In this document: positions 1 to 10,962 of the stretch, one piece after another
How the letters are laid out: the number at the start of each line of letters is the position of its first letter
How positions within the stretch are numbered: the stretch's first letter is position 1
Assembly (NCBI RefSeq): GCF_032854445.1
Contig: NC_088297.1
Coordinates: 3,099,991 to 3,163,990 of the forward strand
Direction of reading: 5' to 3'
DNA: 64,000 bases
DNA from: Liolophura sinensis
Taxonomy: Eukaryota; Mollusca; Polyplacophora; Chitonida; Chitonidae
Position numbers and translations under genes: made by a program
The notes under the pieces: generated by a model
The model's input: only the letters and a program-made list of their open reading frames with translations
Told to the model about the DNA's origin: nothing
Database searches by the model: none

Positions 1-430
1 TATACATGCGACTGTCGCTCATCAACGGTACTTGTCCAGGTTACATGACCAAAAGACTTTTGTTCAATACCTATCATAACTACAAACCCATACCACTGTA
101 TTACATCACATGGACCGGCAAATACAATACGAATACAAACTGTTATTCTTACAACTTCCCCGCCAAAACAAGCTCCACTAAACTTATCGTGACAAACATC
201 TTACGAAGTGTAAGCAAAATCGAGCCATGGACACCAGGAACACGTCATAAACTTTGCACGGTTACAGTATTAACCCGTTAAGAGCCACTATAACTTAATC
301 TTTAGCTTATAATCCAGTTGTTATCGGTGCTATTGAATAGCCATACCCACCCTCCAACCCAAATCAGCCCCGCAAGAAGAATAAGCTTATTATCACCTTA
401 GTAGCCCAGTGTTTGGATCACGTCAAAGCC
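1..430. other. Upstream flank of the secreted-protein gene, no gene seen
   Basis: No repeat, splice-linked exon or recognisable domain is visible here. An open frame of 91 codons begins near position 6 but has no similarity I recognise and no neighbouring splice signals. The right part is probably the proximal promoter of the gene that starts at 540. Confidence 0.4.
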
Positions 431-465
431 TTTGCCAAGTTCAGTCACGTCCGCTGTAACAGGCC

Positions 466-472
466 TATATAA
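466..472 (+). promoter_or_regulatory. TATA box of the secreted-protein gene
   Basis: The motif tatataa lies 68 bases before the ATG at 540. With the usual 25–30 base spacing, transcription would start near 497–503 and leave a leader of about 40 nt. A clear TATA box fits a tissue-restricted, strongly expressed secreted product. The start site is inferred, not seen. Confidence 0.5.
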
Positions 473-539
473 CCTCGACCGTGTCAACACCTCGATACAG
501 AACTTTCCGAGTTCCACCAGCACCACCACCGCCGCCATC

Positions 540-3500
540 ATGAGAGTCGCTCTAAACCTGCTTGTCTGCCTGGCCCTGCTGACCATTGGCCTCACAGAAG
601 GACATAAGGTAACATTCCAAGTTCATTCCGTTGAATTCTGCTTATTTCTGGACTATAACGTGCGGTGGAATATGAGTCAAACAGAGGACTGAATGAATCA
701 TTGTGGTATTATAGACAATATATTAGTCATGTCGTGGCGAAAGACGCAGAAATTTGAATGAATGATTATGGCAATGTTGGCAATATTTTAGCCCACATTG
801 TGGCGAAAAAAGTAGAAAAATGATTATTGCAATATTGACAAAATAAGTATCGTTTCTGATTTTTATTGTTTCGATCACAGTTTGAAAAATGACACAAATG
901 TAGTTATTTAATGTGGTAATAGGAAGTGTAGCATTAGGGCTTGTAGTAATGTGACTTATAGTAAAGGGAAGTGTGGTAATGGGAAGTGTAGCATTGGGGT
1001 GTGTAGTAATGTGACTTATAGTAAAGGAAAGTGTGGTAATGGGAAGTGTAGCATTGGGGTGTGTAGTAGTGTGACTTATAGTAAAGGGGAATGTGGTAAG
1101 GGGAAGTGTAGCATTGGGGCGTGTAGTAATGTGACTTATAGTAAAGGGGAATGTGGTAATGGGAAGTGTAGCATTGGGTCGTGTAGTAATGTGACTTATA
1201 GTAAAGGAAAGTGTGGTAATGGGAAGTGTAGCATTGGGTCGTGTAGCAATGTGACTTATAGTAAAGGAAAGTGTGGTAGTGGGAAGTGTAGCATTGGGTC
1301 GTGTAGCAATGTGACTTATAGTAAAGGGGAATGTGGTAATGGGAAGTGTAGCATTGGGTCGTGTAGTAATGTGACTTATAGTAAAGGGGAATGTTAGTAA
1401 AGACTCTAAATTTCCAATTTTCAGAAAAGTCACGGTAAACATGGGCCAGGTCATGCTCTAAAACAGGATTCCCAGCAAAATGGAGAAAACAATTCCCAGC
1501 AGCAAGAGTCAGGAAAACCCCAACAGCAAGAGTCAGGAAACCCCCAACAGCAAGGAACAGGGAATACCCAGCAGCAAGAGTCAGGAAAAACCCAACAGCA
1601 AGGAGCAGGTAATTCTGAACAACAGGGATCGCAAAATCCTCCTCAGGGGGGATCACAGAATCCCCAGAATGGTAGGGACGGAGCTATGACGATGGAGGAA
1701 AGAGCCCTCGATGACATGATAAACCAACTCAAGGAACGTTTGGAGCATCTGTCTGGAGCCGCTGGGGACAAGATCAGGGATGCCATGAAATCGTCCAGTG
1801 AAGCTAGTGGCAAATTGAGAGGCCGCATGGATTTGTTGATGAAGAAACTGCGAGATAGGAAGAAGGACAAAGCAGAGAAACAAGACGATAAAGACGATGA
1901 AGAAGAGGAGCTTGGCAGCGGAGATATAGATGACATGTTCAACGGACCAAGAAACAAGACAGGTAGCTTCATATTAATGTGAGGTATATAGTCATGTTAG
2001 ACATTCCTGCCTGCGTGGAGGTGGGGGGTGGGGGTGGGGGGGATACAAAAAGCCTTTTTTGTGAATTAACTCAAAATTCTTCGAAAGCTTACTTTTTGGT
2101 ATAGCGGAACATGAAAATTTTATATAACTGTCTTAATATCTTGGTTTAATTTTGAATTTCTTGAAATAGGATCTACAATTGTCCTTCAACTTGAACAATT
2201 CTCTGGGTATGAAATATTGTGTCAGAAAATGTATTATTTTTCTTACGAATTTCCTCGCGACATAATCATGATCTCTTTTATTCAACTGAAATATACGTGA
2301 AGAGTAAAAAAATCTCATTAAAACTAATAAATGCATAAATAAAAATGCGTTTTCAGACGGAAAATATGCATAAATATAAAGGTTATTACGAAATATAAAA
2401 TACGCTATAAAAATCAGAAAAAAATTCTCACTGTTGGAAAATCTCTGTTCATTTTTCTTAAAACCTTTCTCATCGTTTTATGGTACGTTTTCACAAAATC
2501 TTTGATCAACTTGTGCTCACGGCTACTACGGCTCTGCATAACTCTAAGCCGTTTTGCTCTTCTGCTTACAGCTGTGACAACGGACGAAGTGAAGATGCTT
2601 CTCGGAGATATCGCCGCTCTCGCCGAGAAAGTCGATGTGCCACTGGAAGCTATCAAGTCTGATCTAGTAGACAAAATGTCGCATATTAAGGATGGTAAGT
2701 TCATTCGTCTATTTAGTCATACAAAGAAAACGAGCGATTTGTGCATTACGAGCACCATTTTTCAACATTTTCAAACTTTTTTCAACCTCAAAATTATCCA
2801 CGGACCACGAGTTTGAAATTTGAAGTGGATGTTTATGCCTTGAATATTGTCTTCCATGCATCTTTGAAAACTGATGACTGCTTCTGCCTTACATCTTACC
2901 GGCTTCTGCCTTACATCTTACCACTTCTGCCTTACATCTTGCCAGCTTCTGGCTTACATCTTACCAGCTCCTGCCTTACATCTTACCACTTCTGCCTTAC
3001 ATCTTACCACTTCTGCCTTACATATTACCAGCTTCTCCCTTACATCTTACCACTTCTGCCTTACATCTTACCACTTCTGCCTTACATATTACCAGCTTCT
3101 CCCTTACATCTTACCACTTCTGGCTTACATCTTACCAGCATTCTGCCTTACATCTTGCCAGCTTCTCCCTTACATCTTACTAACTTTCCTTTACAGCTTA
3201 CCAGCTTCTCCCTTACATCTTACCAGCTTCTCCCTTACATCTTACTAACTTCTGCCTTACATTTTACCACTTCTGCCTTACATCTTACCACTTCTGCCTT
3301 ACATCTTACCAGCTTCTCCCTTACATCTTACTAACTTTCCTTTACATCTTGCCAGCTTCTCCCTTACATCTTTCTAACTTCTCCCTTACATCTTACCACT
3401 TCTGCCTTACATCTTACCACTTCTGCCTTACATATCATTGAGTCCTAAGATTACCATGGTCTCAGAATGGTACACTAACGTCGGACATGACGTTTAGATT

Positions 3501-6500
3501 TTAGATATTATTTGACTAATTATAAAATTATAAATGTTATTTTTCGCAACGCTACACTTAACAGTGTTTGCCATTTCTCAGGATGTCACATGACACTATG
3601 CCTTGTGACGCGACTGCGCATTTGATCGTTTCGTGATACATGAACATGGTTGATGACAATAATGCTCAAGCTGATGGAAACAAACAGAAGTATTTTGCTA
3701 TTTCGATATCACCTATACACCTTAAGACATAATTGCTTTATGTAAGTTTAAGTCCAGCTACTTCTTTATGTGTTATGTGGATGGCCATGGGTTTCCCCCG
3801 CGCTCCGTCTGTTTTCTGACTTACCACCGTCGTGTGGCGTAAAACATCAATCAAATAAATAAATAAGTAAATCATTGTTTTGTCTACAGCCCAAGACCTG
3901 GCTCTGTTCTTGCATAACGAAGCTAGCCAATTCCAATTACCTATCCAAGACTTCAGGAAGATGATCAAAAGCGCACAAAGAATGATGACCAGGTTGTTCC
4001 TAGGTAAGCCAAACAGACTTATATACCACAATCTCCCCGATGTTACTCCTCGTGGGCGGTTTGTGACAATAAGCTGTCGATATACGCATGCGCGTCGGAC
4101 CGTCTATGCCAGACTAACCTTCGCTGAAGACCACTTGTCTTCCACCAATATGGCGTGCATACCTGTACCTCACACGTGGGAAAGTTCGCCAGTAACTTGC
4201 CAACAGACGGTGGTTTACGCCAAGCACATCGGTTTTCTCCAAACATGGCATAAGTGAAAGTATGACCTATGGCTTTAAACAACAATCAAATAAATAAATG
4301 AATATACACCAATCGTATGCTAATTTCCCTGTATGCTAATAAAACTGTCTATTTCATCACGCCCTCCTTACTTTTAGGCTACGAAAAAGACCCAAGCTGT
4401 GATGATTTCCGTAAGGATCTGAGGAAAATGGTCCCCGAGTCTGGTAAGTGCATTCCAATTCTCATTATACAGCTGTTGCTGACCACGCCGCACTCAGATC
4501 TCCAGCTCTTCCCTTAATGATTCTGTTTGGACATCAGCGAGATTTTGAGTGTCAACGTTGGTGACATATTGTACAGGCACACGTCACAACATTTACGTAC
4601 GCTTAAAAAGACCTTGCGTAAGGGGGCGCCATTGTATCGGGATGTTGGCTTCACAGGAAGGAATTCTTTGTCATGGGTAGTTGTTTTTTATCCGTTTTAT
4701 GTTCAGATTCCTTGACACATTAACTTAGCTGGTAAACCGTTATAGAAGCAATATAAACAGGGCTATATTTGAACAAGGACATGCTTTAAAGACTACACCT
4801 CTGTAATTCGTCAAAATAATTTGCCTTAAAAATCGTTTTAAAAATGGATTTTAAAGCCCGTTGATGGTCAAAATATATTATATATCGCATTATCCCGGCA
4901 GGATATCATCCTTTTGTGCCTTCCAAAAAAAAACAAAACCTCAAAATATCTTTTAAAGATCAATGGAACTCTCAGAATCAGGCGAAATATGAAATGGACA
5001 AACTTTTTGGTCATATACGGTAATTTGAATTATACCCATGGCATGCAAACACCATACCACGTATATGCCAAAAAGTATTTAGACCCGACGTGGACAAGGT
5101 AGAAGAAATCCCAACCAGTAACATCGATCCTTTTTTGCTTTCAGGTGAACTTCCTGAAACATTCCACGCCGAATTCCTCCAGCAGTATCTCATGTCCGTA
5201 AGTTGCATGGCAACAGACAACGCTCTGTTCAAGACTGATCTGGCCATGCTTCAGGAACTTGATGGTGAGTTAAAGACACTGTTGCTGGCAAGAGGAACGC
5301 TCTTGCCACCTCTGTAGACAACCGGCCAGTGAAAGGGATAGAAAATGGTCTCTGATTTGCTGTTGTTATACATATAGGCAAGGTCAGGCTATGCCTAGTC
5401 TAAGCTGAATTTTAGGTATGGAAGATTTCCTCAGCGGTATGACAAGGCAATATGCTTTAACCTAGGAGTTCCTATTGCTAACCAATCAGCGTCGATTCTC
5501 TATCCCTGTAAGTTTTTGCTCTCTGTTTCTCTCTTCTGTTACGTCGCATTTTGTGAGTAACTGTGGTCCTTACACATGACGTAACAAACATACCCTGCCT
5601 CGTCAGAGCTTCCGGTGGCATGGCTGTGCTGATGAGGTGGACACCTTCAGTATCATCAAGTCTTTTCTGTTTTGTTCTTGTAAAACTTATCCTGTCCTCA
5701 GAAATGCTAATTCGACTGGTCCAATGTCAAGGATGCAGACTCCAGCTGTTGTGAGACCGTATATGAAATAGACGCCTGAAGATTTTACGTACGTTGTTTA
5801 TGTTCACTGCCTCATATGGACTCAGTCTATCCTTCATCAGCTTTAAAGAGTTGTTTAACTGTTGATGTGTTTTACTGTAACAGAAGGAAGCAGCCGGGAC
5901 GAGGTTCTGGCAGCCATCACAAAGGCGTTAGTCGGCTCAATTCGTCTCATGAACAAGATGGTCGAACAGTCTCGTGCACTCAGATTCGCCATGTATAAAC
6001 TCCCAGGTAAGAGTTATCACCCTTTGAACTTCTGCGGCGTCAAACGTGGCACAACGGTCGCCTTAATCTGCGTCTTTCATTAAAGAAGAAGCATGAACTT
6101 AAAAATTCAATCATATACATGCCCATGCTGGTTTGCGTATAGCTTGGTGATGGTGTTTAGTTCCAGCCTTAGTTGAAATAATGGAACGGCTAAATACATG
6201 TGGAATCTCTTATATTAAATGTGAATCTTATTTGATAACAACTGTCAGACATACAAACATGGCTGGAATAATAATAACATCTGTGCTTAACAGCCTTGCG
6301 AAGCTAAAACAGATTCTTGTGACTTCCGGTGTGAGTTGAGTCGACAACAATGATTAATCCAGAACAACACCGTACAAAAACCTTACAGTTGCTACATATG
6401 TAATCAAAATGAAAAGTACAGTGGTAAAATGAGTTTTAACAGTGTCAAAATTCTGTTTCTGTGTTTCAGAGCCCGGTGTTCCGGATGATGCTATGGTGTA

Positions 6501-6516
6501 CAAGCGATTGATCTAA
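540..6516 (+). CDS. Unrecognised secreted protein, 8 exons, 399 aa, complete
   Basis: Exons: 540–608, 1425–1962, 2572–2694, 3890–4003, 4378–4443, 5145–5264, 5884–6006, 6470–6516. Every junction has GT and AG, and all phases agree (phase 0 after exon 1, phase 1 after exons 2–7), giving 1200 nt with the stop. Residues 1–20 are a typical signal peptide (hydrophobic core LNLLVCLALLTIGL). Residues 24–110 are polar and low in complexity, with repeats of the type QQQESGKP. Residues 115–202 are helical and highly charged, ending in a Lys/Arg block followed by an Asp/Glu block. Residues 203–399 come from short exons of 22–41 codons that read as amphipathic helices. The mature chain has only two cysteines, near 289 and 324. 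I do not recognise the family. It could be an extracellular matrix, mucus or shell-associated protein, but nothing in the sequence proves that. AATAAA lies at 6802–6807. Confidence 0.85.
905..1396 (+). repeat. 60-bp minisatellite, about 8 copies, in intron 1 of the secreted-protein gene
   Basis: Units of exactly 60 bp containing gtgacttatagtaaagg and gggaagtgtagcattggg follow each other with few changes. The array ends about 30 bases before the acceptor of exon 2. Because 60 is a multiple of three, both strands stay open across it (148 codons on plus, over 200 on minus). Those frames are not linked to splice sites and I do not call them coding. Confidence 0.9.
2876..3436 (+). repeat. 21-bp minisatellite, about 26 copies, in intron 3 of the secreted-protein gene
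   Basis: The unit is close to ttctgccttacatcttacca with interspersed variants carrying cag instead of cac. It lies wholly between exons 3 and 4. Open frames of 124 and 197 codons across it follow from the 21-bp period. Confidence 0.9.
3781..3868 (+). mobile_element. SINE-A fragment ending just before the exon 4 acceptor
   Basis: Degenerate 3′ part of the tRNA-headed SINE that recurs through the window, ending in caatcaaataaataaata. Its A-rich tail stops about 20 bases before the AG at 3888–3889. Confidence 0.65.
4110..4300 (+). mobile_element. Diverged SINE (A′ subfamily) in intron 4 of the secreted-protein gene
   Basis: It contains ggtggtttacgccaagcac, a degraded core, and ends in caatcaaataaataaatg. 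Similar copies sit at 8911–9060, 43600–43800 and 55340–55465. Confidence 0.55.
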
Positions 6517-6801
6517 AACCGGAAAACAGATGGAACCCTGATTTAGAAACGTCGACCCCCGCGGAACTCCGGAAGCCACATACAGCCCATAAGATCATAA
6601 GCTGATAAATTATGTTGATAAAGATAGTCAATCAAGACCACAACCGAAACCCTGTATGTGAAACTTAAAACAGCATAAAATTAAAGGAAAAAAGTAGATG
6701 AGTCATGTGACTTTTCCCTGCACTACAGTGCGTGTATGCAACCGATGTTGCCAGAATGTTTATACCAATTTTGTACAAAAAAGAAATATTGTAATATTGT
6801 A

Positions 6802-6807
6802 AATAAA
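6802..6807 (+). terminator. Polyadenylation signal of the secreted-protein gene
   Basis: AATAAA lies 286 bases after the stop codon at 6514–6516, before the next repeat. It is the first canonical hexamer downstream of the stop that I see. Confidence 0.55.
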
Positions 6808-6835
6808 GTTTAGCAAATCATTTATTGTCGTTAAT

Positions 6836-7000
6836 GCTTATTATGTCTTTCATTTATTTAATTGATTGGTGTTTTACGCCGTATTCAAGAATATTTCACT
6901 TTGACGGCGGCGACCAGCGTCATGGTGAGAGGAAACCGGACAGAGTCCGGGGGAAACCCACGACCATCCGCAAATTGCTAAAAGACCTTCCCACATATAT
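6836..7000 (-). mobile_element. SINE-A, 3′ part
   Basis: It reads tttatttaattgattggtg, then the shared core and gggggaaacccacgaccatc, which is the reverse of the plus-strand copies. The tRNA-like head is missing. Confidence 0.75.
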
Positions 7001-7112
7001 TGTCTGGCGGAAAGCCCATTGTGAAATTTACCAGTTTTGTGACATTATTCTAAAAATATATTCTTAATGAATGGTCATATAAAGAAAGGAATTTCTCCAA
7101 AACGGGTGACAA

Positions 7113-7574
7113 TCTACACTCTAAGAATGGTTGGTTCTTCAAGGCACCCGACTAAGGTCTTTTGTATGCCACACAGGTGAAACCAAAGTTAGAACCGAAC
7201 AAAGAACCAAATGTATATCTTCTTTTCGCTGCACCGAGTTCTTCGACCTGCAACAATGTGCAAACACGGTCGACAGACCAATTAAGTGAATCGTCACTGG
7301 CCTGCACTGTACTTTCGGCACTGTTCTTCTCGACCCACACCCCCAGAGCGCCGTTAAGGTTGAACCAGAGCCTCGCAATGACCGCGAAAGTACCTATGGC
7401 CAACACTAACGGTTAGATTTCAAACCTTTTCCAGAGACGTTTATTGCTTACCCATGTAGTTGCAATCAAATATTTTGGATTATATTACACATCTGCCAAC
7501 AGGTTCCATGGAGAACCAATGAGAGCAAACAACCACTCGGTTCTCTGAAGAACCAAGATTTCTGAAGGTGTAGA
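7113..7574. mobile_element. Candidate MITE with about 30-bp terminal inverted repeats
   Basis: The left end tctacactctaagaatggtt and the reverse complement of the right end (gtctacaccttcagaaatct) begin alike, and both continue into ttggttcttca. The interior has no transposase. Short internal frames (about 80 codons) carry no domain I know. Confidence 0.5.
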
Positions 7575-8127
7575 CGGTGTTGGTCATGAACGGTCTATGA
7601 AACTAAATACTCTGCATAAGGCATAGAATATAGAAATGTCCCCTTTTTTCAAAACACGGTAGGGTAAAAATCGTTTGTAGCCAAACTGCTCTGATAATTT
7701 CTATACAAAATTATACATAATGAATGATTTACAGGTTGTTTAATGTATTCACTGTTCACTAACCTTCTGGCACCCTTGGGAACATGTACTTTGTTCACAG
7801 AACTCCATGCAGTTGGGCTGGAGGTGTATCAAGGGTTAATGTCCAAAATAAGAATGTGGTTTGACAATGATGGTTTGACCAAGATTATTTACTGTTAGCG
7901 AAAAGAAAATAATAGTAAAACAACGTTCGATCGGAATGGTGCTTCATTTGAAAACTACCCGACTCCATGTCTCCATTACATTTATTTATTTGATAAAGTT
8001 GAACCAGAACAAGAAAACCTGCAATAAACCACCGATCATTGGCAAGTTACTAAAAAGTTTAACCACTTTTGGCTTACAGATACTGGTGGTCTTCAGCTAC
8101 CACGGTTCCTGGTTCAAATATCTATGG

Positions 8128-8300
8128 CCCCCGTGACCGAGTGGTTAGCCTGCAGTCACAGGACAAGTGCCGCAGGAGCCTCTCACCAATGCAGTGTAAG
8201 TCCACCCCATGCTGGTTGTAACTCCGGTGGTACTTAGAAAGGTCTTTCAGCAGCCTGCGGATGGTCGTTGTTCGACCTTGCTCTGCTCATTTTTCAACGG
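8128..8300 (+). mobile_element. SINE-A with degraded head
   Basis: It starts with ggcccccgtgaccgagtggt, an A-box-like stretch, and continues through caggagcctctcaccaatgc to gcctgcggatggtcgttg. The 3′ core is missing. Confidence 0.7.
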
Positions 8301-8910
8301 ACGCAAAAACTTGCTTGTGCAAAACTATTACCCAAATGTGGTCGACCTATTATTGTCACCAAAGCGCAACTGAAAGTTCTTGAGAGCAGGAATCAATGAG
8401 GCAAGAACTGAACATTCACCTCGAGCGCCCTAGCTGAACCATTCGGCCACGTTGCCCTACATCAGAAGATGTATTTATGTACCTTAGTCTGAAACTGTAA
8501 AATGTCACACTATTACCAAGCGGACGAAGTACCAGACACAATTCGAAACGATCCACACAGTTAATAGTGGGTCTATTCAGCTTGGAATGGATAGATGGTC
8601 AAGAACAGTACATTTGAGATTAGAGATTACCGTTTAGGTCTTCGATAACTGAATTGGTAAATTCCGATACCTACGCATCCACGTGCGTGTACTGATGTAT
8701 GATGGGATGTTATCAGACAAGACTGAGACTGGGACCAAGACACCCACGCATGAACTGCAAACAGCATCGGCTAAAGTCAGCTGCATCAGTTCAAACGCAT
8801 TTACTGCACTGGCGGGCCAATGGTTTTCTTCTTCCACGATTATACGCCACACATACCTGCCCAGCGATGATTAAACAAACAGTAAAGCCACTTCTTGCTA
8901 TTTTGATCAA

Positions 8911-9060
8911 GTGGATGTATTTATTTCATTTCATTGTTCAATTAATGAATGGCTTTCGGTTTTATGGGTGGAAGAAAACACCGACCTTTGGCAGGCTACT
9001 AACGAACTATCCCACGTGTCAAGCAGAAATACATCCATGTACACCACACTGGCACAGAGG
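8911..9060 (-). mobile_element. Diverged SINE (A′ subfamily)
   Basis: It starts tatttatttcatttcattg and includes gggtggaagaaaacaccgac, matching in reverse the 4110–4300 element. Weakly conserved. Confidence 0.45.
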
Positions 9061-9426
9061 AAAATGGTCTTCAACGAACGTAAAACGTTGCACAAGCGTT
9101 CGATTATTTCGGTCACAATGTCTCTACGAACGATATGAACGTGTCCAGGATCACGAAGTTGTTTTAGGGTTAATTCTTACAGATTGTCTTCACTTCAAAA
9201 CAGTCTACTGTGCTAAAATTGTGTCTTACCGTCAGCAATTTTACTCTAATACACATGTATAGATGTTTTTGGCAAAATTGTAAATTATAGCTTAAGTTCA
9301 AGGATAAATACGCGAATAATACAACTTAAAATTACGTTTCGTTATCCTGGAGACCAGGAAATCAAAGCTTAATTGTTCAGAGACAGTTCAAGCATCGAAT
9401 CAATGGGCTGTGTCTTGTGTCTTGTG

Positions 9427-9680
9427 TTATGTATTTATTTCATTCAAGTTTTACGCCGTACACAAGCATACTTCACTTGTATGACGGCGGCGAGCATTGT
9501 GGTGGGAGGAAATGGCAGAGCCCGAGGAAAACCCACGACCATCCGCAGGTCGTTGGCAGATCTACCCCCATAAAGCCGGAGAGGAAGCCAGCATGAGCTG
9601 GACTTGCAACTCACAGCGACCGCACTGATGAGGGGCTTCTGGGTCATTGCGCCGTGCTGGTGTGCTAACCCCGTCGGTAC
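9427..9680 (-). mobile_element. SINE-A, nearly full length
   Basis: The core, gcccgaggaaaacccacgac, the B-box side (gaggaagccagcatgagctg) and part of the head are all present in reverse orientation. Confidence 0.8.
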
Positions 9681-10309
9681 ATGAACGCACGACAACCAAA
9701 CTTGATTTTATTCCGTCATTTATTAAGGAACAATTAGCACAACTGTACACATGTATACATGTCTGGCTTGTTAGGCATACAAAATAAGCATATCGTTACT
9801 TATGCCAATAATGGTTTTTTTATATATGGCACGATATCCCTTGCACCCGTAAAGCAACAAGGCCAACGTTTAACTGAATCAATAACCACACGCATTGGGA
9901 TACAAATCGCGCTTAAACGTTAGCATAACCGATATAAACGCATTGCTTACATGGCCGTAGCCAGCTTCCATACTCGAATAAAGTGATCAGATGCCAAAAC
10001 AAGTCAGTAACATACAAATCATGATAGCCAATGGTGCAGAATACGGGTTTAGAGTCAAACGGAAGTCATATTAAGTATGGATTACAGTATAAAGGTAGAT
10101 TTGTCCGGTAGCAAAATATAGTTCAAAAGCTGTGAGACATATAGTCTTGTCAACCTTGTAAATGTTACACTTATATATACATGTACGTATACGGTGTGCT
10201 CACTATAGGCTACTGTATGTATATACATTTATTTTGCATAATCCATCGCAACGATTTGGTTGAAACATAATCATTCATTCATTCTATGACCCATAGATCC
10301 ATGTTCCTT

Positions 10310-10512
10310 ACAGCCCATGCACTGCTCTCTGCGATCGCTTTACATCACTGCCACCACTAGCAGAATGTGTACAGATGAGTTCCTGCGATGACACAAGTGG
10401 TGAGGCTAAGCCTAAACATGTCTACGTGGGCTGAACTGGCTGCAAATGTCTAGACTGCATCGTGGTGGCAGTGACGTAAATCCAGCGTAGAGGGCGACGC
10501 ATGCGATGTAGA
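10310..10512. mobile_element. Hairpin element, candidate MITE
   Basis: The left arm tttacatcactgccaccac is matched by the reverse complement of the right arm (tttacgtcactgccaccac), and the similarity extends outward for about 45 bases with gaps. A related but unpaired stretch occurs near 35320–35420, which suggests a dispersed family. Confidence 0.45.
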
Positions 10513-10937
10513 AAGTGTGCCATGGATCTCCAAGGCCGTTTGACCATATGACCTTGAGGTCATCTTTATATGAACATAAATACACAACGTTATGAAAACT
10601 GTCAGTAGTGTTTCAACAACACACAACCACTGGCATACAACTTCCGACCACAGCTTCCATGACAAGCTGGAAGATAATTACATAAGAAAGAGCTGTCAAA
10701 GCCTTCGTTTAGGAGCACTAGTGAGAACTTACTTAGTGTTTACTTCTAAGCACATGGAGCTTGACGAAAATATACCAATAATACACGTCGCCTTGGTCCT
10801 TTTTGTAAGGTACCTTTGTCCATAACTCTGAATAAAGATATACACTGCAGGTCTGAAGTGTTACAACGCCTAAAATGAAAACGTTACGGTAACCAAAATA
10901 ACAGCAACAAAAAAAGAGAAAGAAACACAGCAGCAAT

Positions 10938-10962
10938 GTGAGTGAGTGAGTGAGTGAGTGAG
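10938..10962 (+). repeat. (GAGT)n microsatellite
   Basis: About six perfect gagt units are followed by an A run. Confidence 0.85.

Noticed and set aside
6-281. 91-codon open frame at the left edge
   Set aside because: No recognisable content, no clear donor in phase with the following exon, and the signal peptide exon at 540 has its own TATA box.
723-1656. Open frames of 240 and 243 codons on minus and 148 on plus over the 60-bp array
   Set aside because: They lie in intron 1 of a well-supported plus-strand gene and follow from the 60-bp period.
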